A stretch of 39,648 nt of DNA from Rhodospirillaceae bacterium (GTDB taxonomy: Bacteria > Pseudomonadota > Alphaproteobacteria > TMED109), in the NCBI GenBank assembly GCA_902527765.1, contig CABZPW010000005.1, positions 1 to 39,648 of the forward strand, given 5' to 3'. The stretch's first letter is position 1. Each line of letters starts with the position of its first letter. Both the position numbers and the translations under genes were made by a program. Below are positions 25,665 to 34,010 of this stretch, one piece after another. The notes under the pieces are model-generated. The model saw only the letters and a list, made by a program, of their open reading frames with translations, did no database searches and was not told where the DNA came from.

Positions 25665-26222
25665 CTATTTAAATATAGTTAACTTTACTGGACCAAACTC
25701 ATGATTTGGAGGTGGAAGTCTACCAGGTAATTTACTCAAAGACACACCGTTCTCATCATATCCAACTTCATATTGAACAAAATTTAAACCTTGATATTTC
25801 TTTGGTAGGTTGTCCTTAGTATCTTTGTATTGAACTTTCACTTTAAATCTAAGTTGGTTCATACTCTTAGGTTCATCGGTTTTTAAACAAGCTGGTCCTT
25901 TACCATCCCATTTCTCTCCACCTTGAGTTACGCACCATTCAGGCTGAGGACTATAACTAGATGACTTTTTAAGTTTAAAAATAACAGCTTCTCCACCATG
26001 ATTTTTACTTGATTCGTCTATTTCTAATACTGCCCAATAATCCTTGTCTACCCAATTATCTTTAGTATCCTCAGGAATTCCACCTTGTAAATATAATATA
26101 TAACTAGGATACAATCCTGCGAAATATAACATAGACTTTTCAGCTTTAATAACATGGCCATCTGCAAAAGATTTTCCTAAGAAACTGAATAACAATACTG
26201 CAGTTAATATTAGCTTTTTCAT
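25665..26222 (-). CDS. Secreted protein of unknown function between amidohydrolase and NosR-like genes
   Basis: I do not recognise this 185-residue protein. It begins with a standard Sec signal peptide ending SFADG (cleavage near residue 20) and has a soluble, probably beta-rich mature part with two cysteines (in EWCVTQ and GPACLK), spaced to form one disulfide. The ATG at 26222 is chosen over an in-frame TTG just before it because AAGGAG sits eight bases upstream of the ATG. It lies between the Tat amidohydrolase and NosR-like copy A on the same strand, with a strong terminator before it and a hairpin after it. A link to the periplasmic redox function of its neighbours is positional inference only. 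Confidence 0.82.
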   Translation of the reverse strand: MKKLILTAVLLFSFLGKSFADGHVIKAEKSMLYFAGLYPSYILYLQGGIPEDTKDNWVDKDYWAVLEIDESSKNHGGEAVIFKLKKSSSYSPQPEWCVTQGGEKWDGKGPACLKTDEPKSMNQLRFKVKVQYKDTKDNLPKKYQGLNFVQYEVGYDENGVSLSKLPGRLPPPNHEFGPVKLTIFK

Positions 26223-26246
26223 CAAAATATCTCCTTAAAAATACTT

Positions 26247-26281
26247 AAAAAAAAGCCCCGAATATGCTTATTCGAGGCTTT
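26247..26281 (-). terminator. Rho-independent terminator after the amidohydrolase
   Basis: On the minus strand two 13-base arms (26269-26281 and 26252-26264) pair with one U-G wobble around a 4-base loop and run into an eight-T tract. It lies 28 bases after the amidohydrolase stop at 26310. The wobble pair exists only in the minus-strand transcript, fixing the direction. The downstream gene at 26222 keeps its own free AAGGAG, so it depends on read-through or a separate promoter. Confidence 0.87.
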
Positions 26282-26309
26282 ATAAATTAGAATATAATAA
26301 AAGCTCTAA

Positions 26310-27824
26310 TTAAGCCTTTCTAGTATATCCAAACCTTTTATTTGAAGGTCCGCCGCCTGCTTCACGGAATTTAGCAGCAAGACCGGCAATTTTATCTTCA
26401 GAGAAGTTTGGTAAATCAGGCATGTTAGTTGCCTCATTCATACTTAGACCATAAATTCTTGCTGAATTTAAACCAAATATTGCTTGCTTAGTCAAACTGT
26501 TAGCTCCACCTAATGCAGGAAGTTTGTACTTCTTTTGCATATCTTCAGGCACTTCAAGTCTTCTCATAGCTTCAATTTGCCATTGTGGCGAGCCATACCA
26601 TACAGTATCTGATCCCCATACTACATGATCAGCACCCATTCCACCTACTAATGTTCCAATGAAAGCTGCACAGAATCTTGGATGTGCTACTGCAGAGTTA
26701 GCAAAAGTTGAACCTAATTCAGCGTAAACGTTTGAAACACCGTGCTCTTGAGGAATTCTAGCTAAGTCAGAGGCCCACTTGATGTATCCACCACTCTCTT
26801 CAAACTCTTTCCAAGCCTGATCTGGTAATTCTAAGAATGGTCTTAGAGCAGCATGGTAGATAACAAAATTCATCTCAGGCCAGTCTTTAGCAGCCTTAGG
26901 AACATCATCCACTGTTGCATATTTCCAAACACCTTTAAAAGATGTTTCATAATCAGGTGGTAAAAGACCTTTGTGAATACAAATAGTGTTAATACCTGCT
27001 TTTAGTGACTTTTCATAAAAAGGATACATAACCTTTTCATCGTCTAGTCTCCAAGGATATTTTGATGGAGATAAAGGATCACCAATAGTGTAAGACTTCC
27101 AAGAGTTTGGCTTTAGTTCTGCCATTGCTCTTTCAGCTTCATCCATCCAACCATCTTGCTTAGGTGTGATAACTGAATGACCTAACATTCTAGTAGTACC
27201 AGCAAAATCATTGATCATGTCTCTAGCTGCTACTATTTGGTCATTTCCTAATAACCACCAAGTTGGATCGTCAAAAGGTGCACCTGATAATAATGCCATT
27301 TTGGTATCACTTCTATACCATAATTCAGCAATATAATTTTCAAACTTATATCTTGTTAAAGATAATCCTTCTTCCTTTAATTTAGGATTCCAGTGTTCTG
27401 CAGCGAATTCACCTAAACCAAGAATAGCGTCATGAGGAAAGTCATCTCTTAAAAAGTGTGTTTGATCATCAAAGATAAACTGTCCTGATAACTCATTAGT
27501 TCTAGCTAAAGTTAGCTCTGGATCTCTTGCTTCAGCTTTACTCACATTAAATACACCTCCGCCATAAATTTCATTCATAGCCAAGAATGCTGTAGCCATA
27601 CCGCAAGATGTTTGTAAAAACTGTCTTCTGGATAAACCTAGGTATTTAGCATTTTCATCTGCTAATTCAACCATTCTCTTCTCAACTTTCTTCTGAAGAT
27701 TTGATTGCTTAGGTGGTAAATACTCACCATTAGATACTATTTGTGTAGGTATAGGAAGATCTAAATTGTTCTTCTCTGCACCTTCAACAAGCATTTGTTC
27801 TCTATCGCTTAACCAACTGCTCAT
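26310..27824 (-). CDS. Tat-exported amidohydrolase-superfamily protein
   Basis: The 504-residue protein has a twin-arginine motif SRRQFLQTS at about residues 61-69 followed by a hydrophobic segment, so it is probably exported folded; the roughly 60-residue stretch before the motif is unusually long. The mature part is an amidohydrolase_2-like TIM barrel: FDDQTHFL gives the first strand (Gln in place of the first His of the HxH motif), ICIHKG and VIYHAALRP supply later His candidates, and VVWGSDTVWYGSP is the usual terminal Asp motif. GGAGGAG lies just before the ATG, which predicts high expression. It is divergent from NosR-like copy B (139-bp gap). The reaction is unknown; hydrolases and decarboxylases both occur in this superfamily. 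Confidence 0.88.
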   Translation of the reverse strand: MSSWLSDREQMLVEGAEKNNLDLPIPTQIVSNGEYLPPKQSNLQKKVEKRMVELADENAKYLGLSRRQFLQTSCGMATAFLAMNEIYGGGVFNVSKAEARDPELTLARTNELSGQFIFDDQTHFLRDDFPHDAILGLGEFAAEHWNPKLKEEGLSLTRYKFENYIAELWYRSDTKMALLSGAPFDDPTWWLLGNDQIVAARDMINDFAGTTRMLGHSVITPKQDGWMDEAERAMAELKPNSWKSYTIGDPLSPSKYPWRLDDEKVMYPFYEKSLKAGINTICIHKGLLPPDYETSFKGVWKYATVDDVPKAAKDWPEMNFVIYHAALRPFLELPDQAWKEFEESGGYIKWASDLARIPQEHGVSNVYAELGSTFANSAVAHPRFCAAFIGTLVGGMGADHVVWGSDTVWYGSPQWQIEAMRRLEVPEDMQKKYKLPALGGANSLTKQAIFGLNSARIYGLSMNEATNMPDLPNFSEDKIAGLAAKFREAGGGPSNKRFGYTRKA

Positions 27825-27963
27825 AGTCTCCTCCCTTTCTATAGTTATTAATGTCTTATTATATATTAACCATTCATTAAATAAAACTAAAAAATAAATA
27901 ATTTTAAATCATTATTAGTCTGTTATAGTAAAATTAAAGATACATTAGCTTTGGGGAGGGTTA

Positions 27964-30216
27964 ATGATTACAAGAATTCTAGTAACTTTAATTATTATAA
28001 TCGTTATTTTTGCGAATCCTTTCAATTTAAGTTCAAATGAAAGTATTGATGTAAAAGAAGAAAGTCTTACAAATAAATATATTAATAGCTTAAGAGAGGG
28101 TAAATGGGGGGCCTCAGATCCAAGTTGGGTAAAAAAAGAAGTAGCAAAGGAGTTTTTCCCAAAAGTAACGAAATTAGGGAGATTAGAGGGAGACCCTCCA
28201 ACAGTAAGCGTTTTTAGTAAAGGAGAATTAGTAGGTTACTTATTTGTTACTAAAGACATAACATCCTCTAAAGGTTATGCATCATTAACCTTTGATATGC
28301 TAGTAGGTTTAAGACTTGATGGTAAGTTAGCTGGAGCTAAAGTATTAGATCATCAAGAACCTATAATAGGTATGTACACACCAGATGGTCAATTAATATT
28401 ACCAAAATTTACTAGTCAATACAAAGATTTAGATATAAGAGTTCCTACCAAAGTTAATTTACTAAGGACTGAAGGTGAAGGGTCAATAGATGGAATTTCT
28501 TCAGCAACTGTCAGTGCTGTTTTATTTAATGGAGCTATTCTAAGAGCTGCAAGAATAGTAGCTTTATCTAAAGGTTTAAGATTAAATGATAAACCAGTAG
28601 TAGATATAGTAAATTTTGAAAAAAAAAAATTTTATGACTTAGTCTCAGATGGCTCTATTTCTCGTTTAACTTTAAAACTTGAAGATTTAAAAAACTTAGG
28701 TGTGACTAAGCCTAAGATCTCAAATCGTTCAGGAGTTGCTGATATTTATAGATACAAAGCTTTATTTAAAGGAGATACACCTGTAGCGGCAAAACAAAAA
28801 GAAGTAAAAAAAGGTTATAAAGATACTGATAGAAATTTAGCTATTGATTTATATGTTGCACCAGTTGTAACTCCTACTATTGGAAGAAATTTATTAGGTG
28901 ATAAGTGGTATGATATTTTTGTTGCAGGAAGAGATCCTGAAGAAATGTCTATTGTAATTACTACTTTAGGAAGATATGCCTTAGATGGCGAACCAGAAAT
29001 AGCTAGTGGAAACTTTAAAAGATTGGCCGTCATACAAAATAATCAAAGATATCCGATTAAAAAAAGTCAATTTAGAAACTTAGGTTTTTTACATGGAGAA
29101 GATAAACCATTTTTTGCAGAAGCAGGTCTTTACAGAATACCTGCTGGAAATATTAATCCTGTTGAACCATGGAAATTAGAACTTTTAATTGAAAGTGAAA
29201 TACCTAGTGAAAATAAAAAAATCTATCTGGATTATCATTTGAACAATAATTATATCATCCAACCTGATGGATTAAAGAAAATAGCTAATAAAGATGAACC
29301 TATTTGGTATGCTGCATGGGAGAGTCAGAGGAAAAATATTATTATTTTGAGTTTTTCATTATTAATTTTGTCTTTGGCTTTGATAAAAATGGAGAAATTA
29401 ACTTATAATAATAATTTTAGACAAATTTTTAGAAATATTTATTTAATTTGGGTGCTAATTTGGCTCGGGTGGGAAGCTGGAGGTCAAGTAACTGTATTAA
29501 GTATTTTAACTTGGGTAACAGCTCCAATATCTCAACCTTCTTGGAACACCTTACTATCTGATCCGTTATTAATAGTGTTAATGTCTTATGTTATAGTAAC
29601 ATTTTTTGTCTGGGGTAGAGGAGTTTTTTGTGGTTGGTTATGTCCATTTGGTGCCTTACAAGAACTTATTGCTAATATTGGAAAATTTTTAAAAATTAAA
29701 CAAATTAAAATTCCGGAAAAGTATAATAAAGCTAGTTTGAACATAAAGTACATTATTTTATTAACACTATTTGTTACGTGCTTTATTGCACCAAACCTTT
29801 TAAACCTTGGCTCAGAAATAGAGCCCTTCAAAACAGCAATTTCTATGAAGTTTAATAGAGAGTGGTACTATGTTATTTACGCAGTTTTATTACTTGCTAT
29901 AGGGCTATTCATAGAAAGGTTTTTTTGTAGATTTATTTGTCCTTTAGGTGCATTTATGGCTATTGGAGGAAAACTAAGAATATTTAATTCATTTTTAAAA
30001 AGAAGAAATGAGTGTGGTAGCCCTTGTAAATTATGCTCAAACGAATGCCCTATAGATGCAATAGAGAAAAATGGAAAAATAAATATGAATGAATGTTTTT
30101 ATTGCTTAGATTGTCAATCCTTATATTATAACGATCATAAATGTCCTCCTTTAGTAATAGTAAGGAAGAAAAGTGCAAAAATTACTATTGATCAACCAGA
30201 TACAATAAAGGCCTGA
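27964..30216 (+). CDS. NosR/NirI-like FMN-binding and 4Fe-4S membrane protein (copy B)
   Basis: The 750-residue protein has the same layout as copy A: an N-terminal hydrophobic signal, a periplasmic FMN-binding domain with the flavinylation motif DGISSATVS at 176-184 (Thr182 the likely FMN site), a second periplasmic region, a block of helices (about 457-670) with GWLCPFGALQE and FICPLGAFMA, and a polyferredoxin tail with CGSPCKLCSNECP and CFYCLDC. Both NosR-like proteins are full length and share TIGRNLLG/GTNILGRRW, PFNHAKGAP-like and GGQVT/GGQLS segments, so they are old paralogues. ApbE at 22395 is the likely flavinylating enzyme. GGGGAGGG stands before the ATG. The physiological electron partner is unknown. 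Confidence 0.9.
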   Translation: MITRILVTLIIIIVIFANPFNLSSNESIDVKEESLTNKYINSLREGKWGASDPSWVKKEVAKEFFPKVTKLGRLEGDPPTVSVFSKGELVGYLFVTKDITSSKGYASLTFDMLVGLRLDGKLAGAKVLDHQEPIIGMYTPDGQLILPKFTSQYKDLDIRVPTKVNLLRTEGEGSIDGISSATVSAVLFNGAILRAARIVALSKGLRLNDKPVVDIVNFEKKKFYDLVSDGSISRLTLKLEDLKNLGVTKPKISNRSGVADIYRYKALFKGDTPVAAKQKEVKKGYKDTDRNLAIDLYVAPVVTPTIGRNLLGDKWYDIFVAGRDPEEMSIVITTLGRYALDGEPEIASGNFKRLAVIQNNQRYPIKKSQFRNLGFLHGEDKPFFAEAGLYRIPAGNINPVEPWKLELLIESEIPSENKKIYLDYHLNNNYIIQPDGLKKIANKDEPIWYAAWESQRKNIIILSFSLLILSLALIKMEKLTYNNNFRQIFRNIYLIWVLIWLGWEAGGQVTVLSILTWVTAPISQPSWNTLLSDPLLIVLMSYVIVTFFVWGRGVFCGWLCPFGALQELIANIGKFLKIKQIKIPEKYNKASLNIKYIILLTLFVTCFIAPNLLNLGSEIEPFKTAISMKFNREWYYVIYAVLLLAIGLFIERFFCRFICPLGAFMAIGGKLRIFNSFLKRRNECGSPCKLCSNECPIDAIEKNGKINMNECFYCLDCQSLYYNDHKCPPLVIVRKKSAKITIDQPDTIKA

Positions 30217-30217
30217 A

Positions 30218-30433
30218 ATGCTAACTTGCGCATTAATAGTTTGGATATTACAACCAGTAAATTTTGACTATACTGAATTAAGAGAGACATTTTTAACAGA
30301 ACAAGAGTGTATATCAAATTTATCGAATAATTATAGTTGTATAAAGATAGACAAAAGATATGATTTGACAAAAAATGAATGGCAAAAAGATAATTGTAGT
30401 ATTAGTGAACACGAATGGCAGGGAGAAAAATAG
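30218..30433 (+). CDS. Small protein of unknown function coupled to NosR-like copy B
   Basis: This 71-residue ORF starts one base after the stop of NosR-like copy B (TGAAATG), an arrangement that favours translational coupling. The first 13 residues are hydrophobic (LTCALIVWILQP), like a short signal or anchor, and the rest is polar with cysteines in ECISNLSNNYSC and DNC that could pair after export. I know no family for it. It may be an accessory factor of the NosR-like protein. It could also be a non-functional ORF, but the tight spacing and lack of an overlapping alternative make a real gene likely. Confidence 0.55.
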   Translation: MLTCALIVWILQPVNFDYTELRETFLTEQECISNLSNNYSCIKIDKRYDLTKNEWQKDNCSISEHEWQGEK

Positions 30434-30498
30434 ACATTTAAGAATTTAAGAAATTGATTATTTTTAAAAAAATATTATTATAAAAGAAGGAGGTCGAA

Positions 30499-30717
30499 AT
30501 GGATAAAGAAAGTTTAAAAAAAGAATTATTTGAGCTCTATGAGAAACTAGAAAGAGATAAAGAGCTATACAAAGAGTTTATTGCTAATGAAGATAAATTC
30601 CTCCAAGACAGGGGATATGATCCTGTTGAAGTTAAAGAATTATTTCAGGGTATAACAAAAGAAAGAAATAATATTTTAAAAGGTGTTTTAGAAGATCAAG
30701 ATAAAATAATTCCTTAA
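30499..30717 (+). CDS. Small highly charged helical protein of unknown function
   Basis: This 72-residue ORF has a near-perfect ribosome binding site (AAGGAGGT, four bases before the ATG), the strongest in its neighbourhood, so translation is likely. The product is almost entirely charged and helical (ESLKKELFELYEKLERD), with a central GYDPVEVKELF turn. It has no signal peptide, no membrane segment and no Cys. I do not recognise the family. It lies 65 bases after the small gene at 30218 and converges with the secreted protein at 30730. A cytoplasmic regulator or chaperone-like protein is possible, but nothing shows it. Confidence 0.7.
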   Translation: MDKESLKKELFELYEKLERDKELYKEFIANEDKFLQDRGYDPVEVKELFQGITKERNNILKGVLEDQDKIIP

Positions 30718-30729
30718 TTAATTTATTAC

Positions 30730-31158
30730 TTAATATTTTTCCAGATCAATAGTGTAGCAACATTCAGTGTCTTTCCACTCTGTTGAACAAGTACCGTTTT
30801 TACAAACTACTCTTGCCCTAAACCTAGTTCCATTTGGCACTTTTCTTTTTTCCGTATCAACACCAATTTCTCCGGCAGCCCCGATCTTTGATACAGATCT
30901 GTAACAAGCTAAAAATCTTTCATACCCAAAGACATCATATGTTTCAATATTACTACTTAAATCTGTTTCACTTTCAACTAACTTAGCATTCCACTGAGAT
31001 AACATACAGCTAAACACAGGAGAAGAAGGATCCTTTACTCTATTATTTTGAGCAGACTTTATTGCTTTATCTAACATGCAAGGTTCATTTGAGCAATCAG
31101 CAGAAATACTTTGAGAAACAATAATATAACAAAATAAAATAAAAACAAATTTAGACAT
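30730..31158 (-). CDS. Small secreted cysteine-rich protein of unknown function
   Basis: The 142-residue product has a Sec signal peptide (cleavage near residue 20, SISADC) and eight cysteines in the mature part, several in pairs such as CSNEPC, CKNGTC and ECCY, suggesting disulfide bonds in the periplasm. There is no CXXCH haem motif, and the CC pair near the C terminus is not a known metal site. GGAG lies seven bases before the ATG. It is downstream of the di-haem protein on the same strand, separated by 75 bases, so it may or may not share the Fur-controlled transcript. I do not recognise a family. Confidence 0.75.
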   Translation of the reverse strand: MSKFVFILFCYIIVSQSISADCSNEPCMLDKAIKSAQNNRVKDPSSPVFSCMLSQWNAKLVESETDLSSNIETYDVFGYERFLACYRSVSKIGAAGEIGVDTEKRKVPNGTRFRARVVCKNGTCSTEWKDTECCYTIDLEKY

Positions 31159-31233
31159 TAAATATCTCCAGTAAACGTTTAATACTAAATAATAATATTT
31201 TAATTTAAACAGTAAATTAATATTAAATATTTA

Positions 31234-32679
31234 TTATAAAGATTTTAGGAACTTTTCTAATTTATCTAGATCATCTTTATAATTAGCTAGCAATAAAGCC
31301 AATGACTCCTTTGCTTCACCTGAATGCCACATTACTGCTTCAAGTATAGTTTTTGCTCTTCCATCATGAAGAAAAGTTGCTCTAGAGTTCACCTCTTTTG
31401 CATAACCTAAACCCCACAGCGGAGGTGTTTTCCATTCTTTATTTGTGATATTTCCATTTATATCTTTATCAGCTAATTCATCTCCCATATCATGTAAGAG
31501 TAAATCAGTGTAGGGCCAGATTAACTGATATTTTAAAAAATCATGCTTTGCATTCTTTGAGGTAACATATTTAGGTGTGTGGCATGAAGTACATTTAGAT
31601 TCATAAAATATTTTTTTTCCTAATAATACATCTTTTTCAGAAACATTTCTTCTCTTAGGAGGGGATAAACTAGATAAATAGAATACTATTTTAGTCATAA
31701 CCTCATCATTTACTTCGTATAAATCTTTTTTATTAATACCTGTAGAGAATTTAAAGCATTCATTTTGTTTTTTTGTACAATCACCGTAAGCATCAGTTCC
31801 TACAGAATTGGAGAGGCCCATGTCATGCATAAAAGCTACTCCAGTTTGAGTAAATAGATTTGGTGTTGAGGCTCTAATACCAAACCTTCCTATTGTTTTA
31901 TTACCCTTTTCATCATTAACAATTCTTACTACACCTGAAACACCATCATTATCTTCATCATTGATATCTTGCTTAGCTAAAATATCACTCTCTTCGATTG
32001 CTTCTAGCAATCCAACCCCTATTACTTGAGGAGAAATTCTCATCGATAAAGAAGTGTTTTTCTCTAATTTACCATATTTTAAATTGCTTAACTCATAACT
32101 AGGGTATTTTAAAAATGATTCCCTTAAAAAGTTTTTTCTAAAATTACTTTCTAAAAAATTTATATTCAAATTACCCTCTGAGAAAAGTCCAGGAATAGCA
32201 AAAAATTGAATTTGTTTACCATAAATTTTATTAGGAAATAAGCTTTTATTTTTATAATTTCCAACTTTCAATACAGCAGATAATGGTTTTTCGTCTTTAG
32301 GTAAGTGTCCTCTTCCATCTTTAATATGGCAAGATTGACATGCTCTAGCATTATACAAGGGACCTAATCCATCTGATGAAGTAGTAGAAGATGGTGAGGC
32401 TATCCAAACTTTTCTAAAAAATGCATTGCCTATTAAAAAATCCTGTCGTTGTTCAAATGATAAGTTTTTAAAGTGATGTGAAAAGGCATTTTTTCCAATT
32501 TTATTTACAGTTCCTGCTCCACCAGATAACGCTTCTGATCTCTCTGCTTTTGAAAAGTTAATAGTTAAAGAGGTAACTTTTTTAACTTTTTCCTTCTCAA
32601 TAACCGTTAAATCATCTCTGACAAAGCCACTCAGACTAAATAAAAAAAAAATGGCTGTGCTAAGTATTTTAATTAACAT
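31234..32679 (-). CDS. Di-haem oxidoreductase of the DUF1111 / 'thiol oxidoreductase' family
   Basis: The 481-residue exported protein has a signal peptide (about 1-18) and two c-type haem motifs, CQSCH (about residue 113) and CTSCH (about residue 371), as in the di-haem family annotated as putative thiol oxidoreductase. The GPLYNARACQSCHIKDGRG segment and the C-terminal PPLWGLG and ATFLHDGRA motifs are characteristic. Members are usually encoded next to an imelysin, as here: the imelysin stop lies six bases upstream. The pair is thought to take part in iron-related periplasmic functions, but no reaction has been established for this family as far as I know. Confidence 0.9.
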   Translation of the reverse strand: MLIKILSTAIFFLFSLSGFVRDDLTVIEKEKVKKVTSLTINFSKAERSEALSGGAGTVNKIGKNAFSHHFKNLSFEQRQDFLIGNAFFRKVWIASPSSTTSSDGLGPLYNARACQSCHIKDGRGHLPKDEKPLSAVLKVGNYKNKSLFPNKIYGKQIQFFAIPGLFSEGNLNINFLESNFRKNFLRESFLKYPSYELSNLKYGKLEKNTSLSMRISPQVIGVGLLEAIEESDILAKQDINDEDNDGVSGVVRIVNDEKGNKTIGRFGIRASTPNLFTQTGVAFMHDMGLSNSVGTDAYGDCTKKQNECFKFSTGINKKDLYEVNDEVMTKIVFYLSSLSPPKRRNVSEKDVLLGKKIFYESKCTSCHTPKYVTSKNAKHDFLKYQLIWPYTDLLLHDMGDELADKDINGNITNKEWKTPPLWGLGYAKEVNSRATFLHDGRAKTILEAVMWHSGEAKESLALLLANYKDDLDKLEKFLKSL

Positions 32680-32685
32680 TATATA

Positions 32686-33936
32686 TTAATTAAATACTGC
32701 ATCCGGATTGTCAAGTGAATCAGAACCTTCAATTTGTAAATCATTAATGTTTAATGCAGCTGCTGCTAACTCTATATTTTTACTTTGCTTGATTAATGAG
32801 TCAACAGCATTTTGTATTAACTTATTACCTTTTTCATTACCTTCTGCAATTAACATATCATAAGTAACACCTTTATTGGCTGATTTAACAATTTTTTTCA
32901 TACTTTTCAAAGTATTTTTAATGGATTTTTTTGTTTTTTTGTTTAAACCATAATCTACTTCACTTAATAATGAACTTATACTAGGACCAGTTACAACTTT
33001 TCCATCTAAGCTTTTATATTTGCCTAAAAAAACATTATTTATACCAACCACATTATAATAATGGGAATTATGCGTATTATCTGAAAAACAATCATGTTCT
33101 TCCTCTGGGTCATGTAGCATTAAGCCAAGTTTCATTCTTTCTCCTGCAAGTTCACCATAAGATAGACTTCCCATACCTATTAAAATCCTTTTTAATCCAT
33201 TTTTTTGATCATTTAATAAATCTTGCCTTGCTTTTCCTTTTGGCGACCAAACACTGTGAATATATTTTAAATCTTCTATCAATAACTGACTTGCAGCTAT
33301 TAAATATTCTCTTCTTCTATCGCAATTATCATTAGTGCAATTTTTCAAATCAAAATCAGTATAAGATCTATTACCACTTCCACTTTTAGTTCCATTAAGA
33401 TCTTGTCCCCATAATAGAAACTCTATAGCGTGATATCCAATTGCGACATTAGCCTCATTACCCCCAATCTCATGAAGTTTTGAACTAAGTAAATTTGTGT
33501 TAATTATAGAGGCATCGACAAACTCACCCTCTACCTTAAGTTTTTTATTGGCAATAACATTAAAATTTGAAAAATCATTTTCAGTAGGATAGTAATTAGT
33601 AGTGTCAACGTAATCTATGAGGCCTTCATCTAATGGCCAAGCATTTACTTTACCTTCCCAATCATCTACTATTGGATTTCCAAATCTAAATACTTCTGTT
33701 TGCTGATATACAGTTCTTGCTTCTAACCAGCTATCTTTTACTTCATTAAAATTGCTTTCATTGGGATCTTTCATAAATCGCTCAATACTTCTATGCATTT
33801 TTTTTGCTAAAGTTAAAGCATCTTTATATTTAGCCTCAGCAATATTAGAATAGTTTAATAAAATATTATTGTCTGCTTTAAGCTGATAAGTAATCAAAGT
33901 TATAAAAATAAAAGTAAAAATTATAATTTTTTTCAT
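32686..33936 (-). CDS. Imelysin family periplasmic protein (iron-regulated, M75)
   Basis: The protein has a signal peptide (cleavage near KADNN) and the imelysin GxHxxE motif in GYHAIEFLLWGQ. Imelysins (IrpA-like, related to EfeO) are periplasmic or lipoprotein factors induced by iron limitation; the family is called peptidase M75 but protease activity is doubtful. Two start codons are possible. I choose the ATG at 33936 because AAGG lies six bases before it, whereas it directly abuts the ATG at 33942; that choice gives 416 residues. A Fur-like operator and a promoter lie just upstream, so the gene and the di-haem gene after it are likely repressed by iron. The usual third partner, DUF1513, is not seen. 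Confidence 0.92.
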   Translation of the reverse strand: MKKIIIFTFIFITLITYQLKADNNILLNYSNIAEAKYKDALTLAKKMHRSIERFMKDPNESNFNEVKDSWLEARTVYQQTEVFRFGNPIVDDWEGKVNAWPLDEGLIDYVDTTNYYPTENDFSNFNVIANKKLKVEGEFVDASIINTNLLSSKLHEIGGNEANVAIGYHAIEFLLWGQDLNGTKSGSGNRSYTDFDLKNCTNDNCDRRREYLIAASQLLIEDLKYIHSVWSPKGKARQDLLNDQKNGLKRILIGMGSLSYGELAGERMKLGLMLHDPEEEHDCFSDNTHNSHYYNVVGINNVFLGKYKSLDGKVVTGPSISSLLSEVDYGLNKKTKKSIKNTLKSMKKIVKSANKGVTYDMLIAEGNEKGNKLIQNAVDSLIKQSKNIELAAAALNINDLQIEGSDSLDNPDAVFN

Positions 33937-33952
33937 AAGCATCCTTGTTGTT

Positions 33953-33971
33953 ATTGAGAACTATTCTCATT
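33953..33971 (-). promoter_or_regulatory. Fur-box-like operator upstream of imelysin
   Basis: The 19 bases read AATGAGAATAGTTCTCAAT on the minus strand. The inner 15 form a 7-1-7 inverted repeat (TGAGAAT, one base, GTTCTCA) with a single asymmetric position, close to the classical Fur box. It sits directly downstream of the predicted -10 box, 17 bases before the chosen imelysin start, where a bound repressor would block transcription. Confidence 0.75.
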
Positions 33972-33972
33972 A

Positions 33973-34000
33973 ATAATAGTTCAAATAAAACAGTTTTCAA
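33973..34000 (-). promoter_or_regulatory. Sigma-70-like promoter for the imelysin operon
   Basis: On the minus strand TTGAAA (34000-33995) and TATTAT (33978-33973) are separated by 16 bases, each with one mismatch to consensus. The position directly before the Fur-like palindrome and about 37 bases before the start codon is what an iron-repressed promoter needs. Confidence 0.55.
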
Positions 34001-34010
34001 GAAAAAAATA

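Noticed and set aside
23395-30216. Nitrous oxide reduction locus, suggested by two NosR-like proteins
   Set aside because: No nosZ, nosD, nosF, nosY or nosL is present, and NosR-like proteins occur widely outside denitrification.
30499-30717. Ribosomal-peptide precursor, suggested by a short charged ORF with a strong ribosome binding site
   Set aside because: No Gly-Gly leader, no Cys/Ser/Thr-rich core and no modification enzyme or dedicated transporter adjacent.
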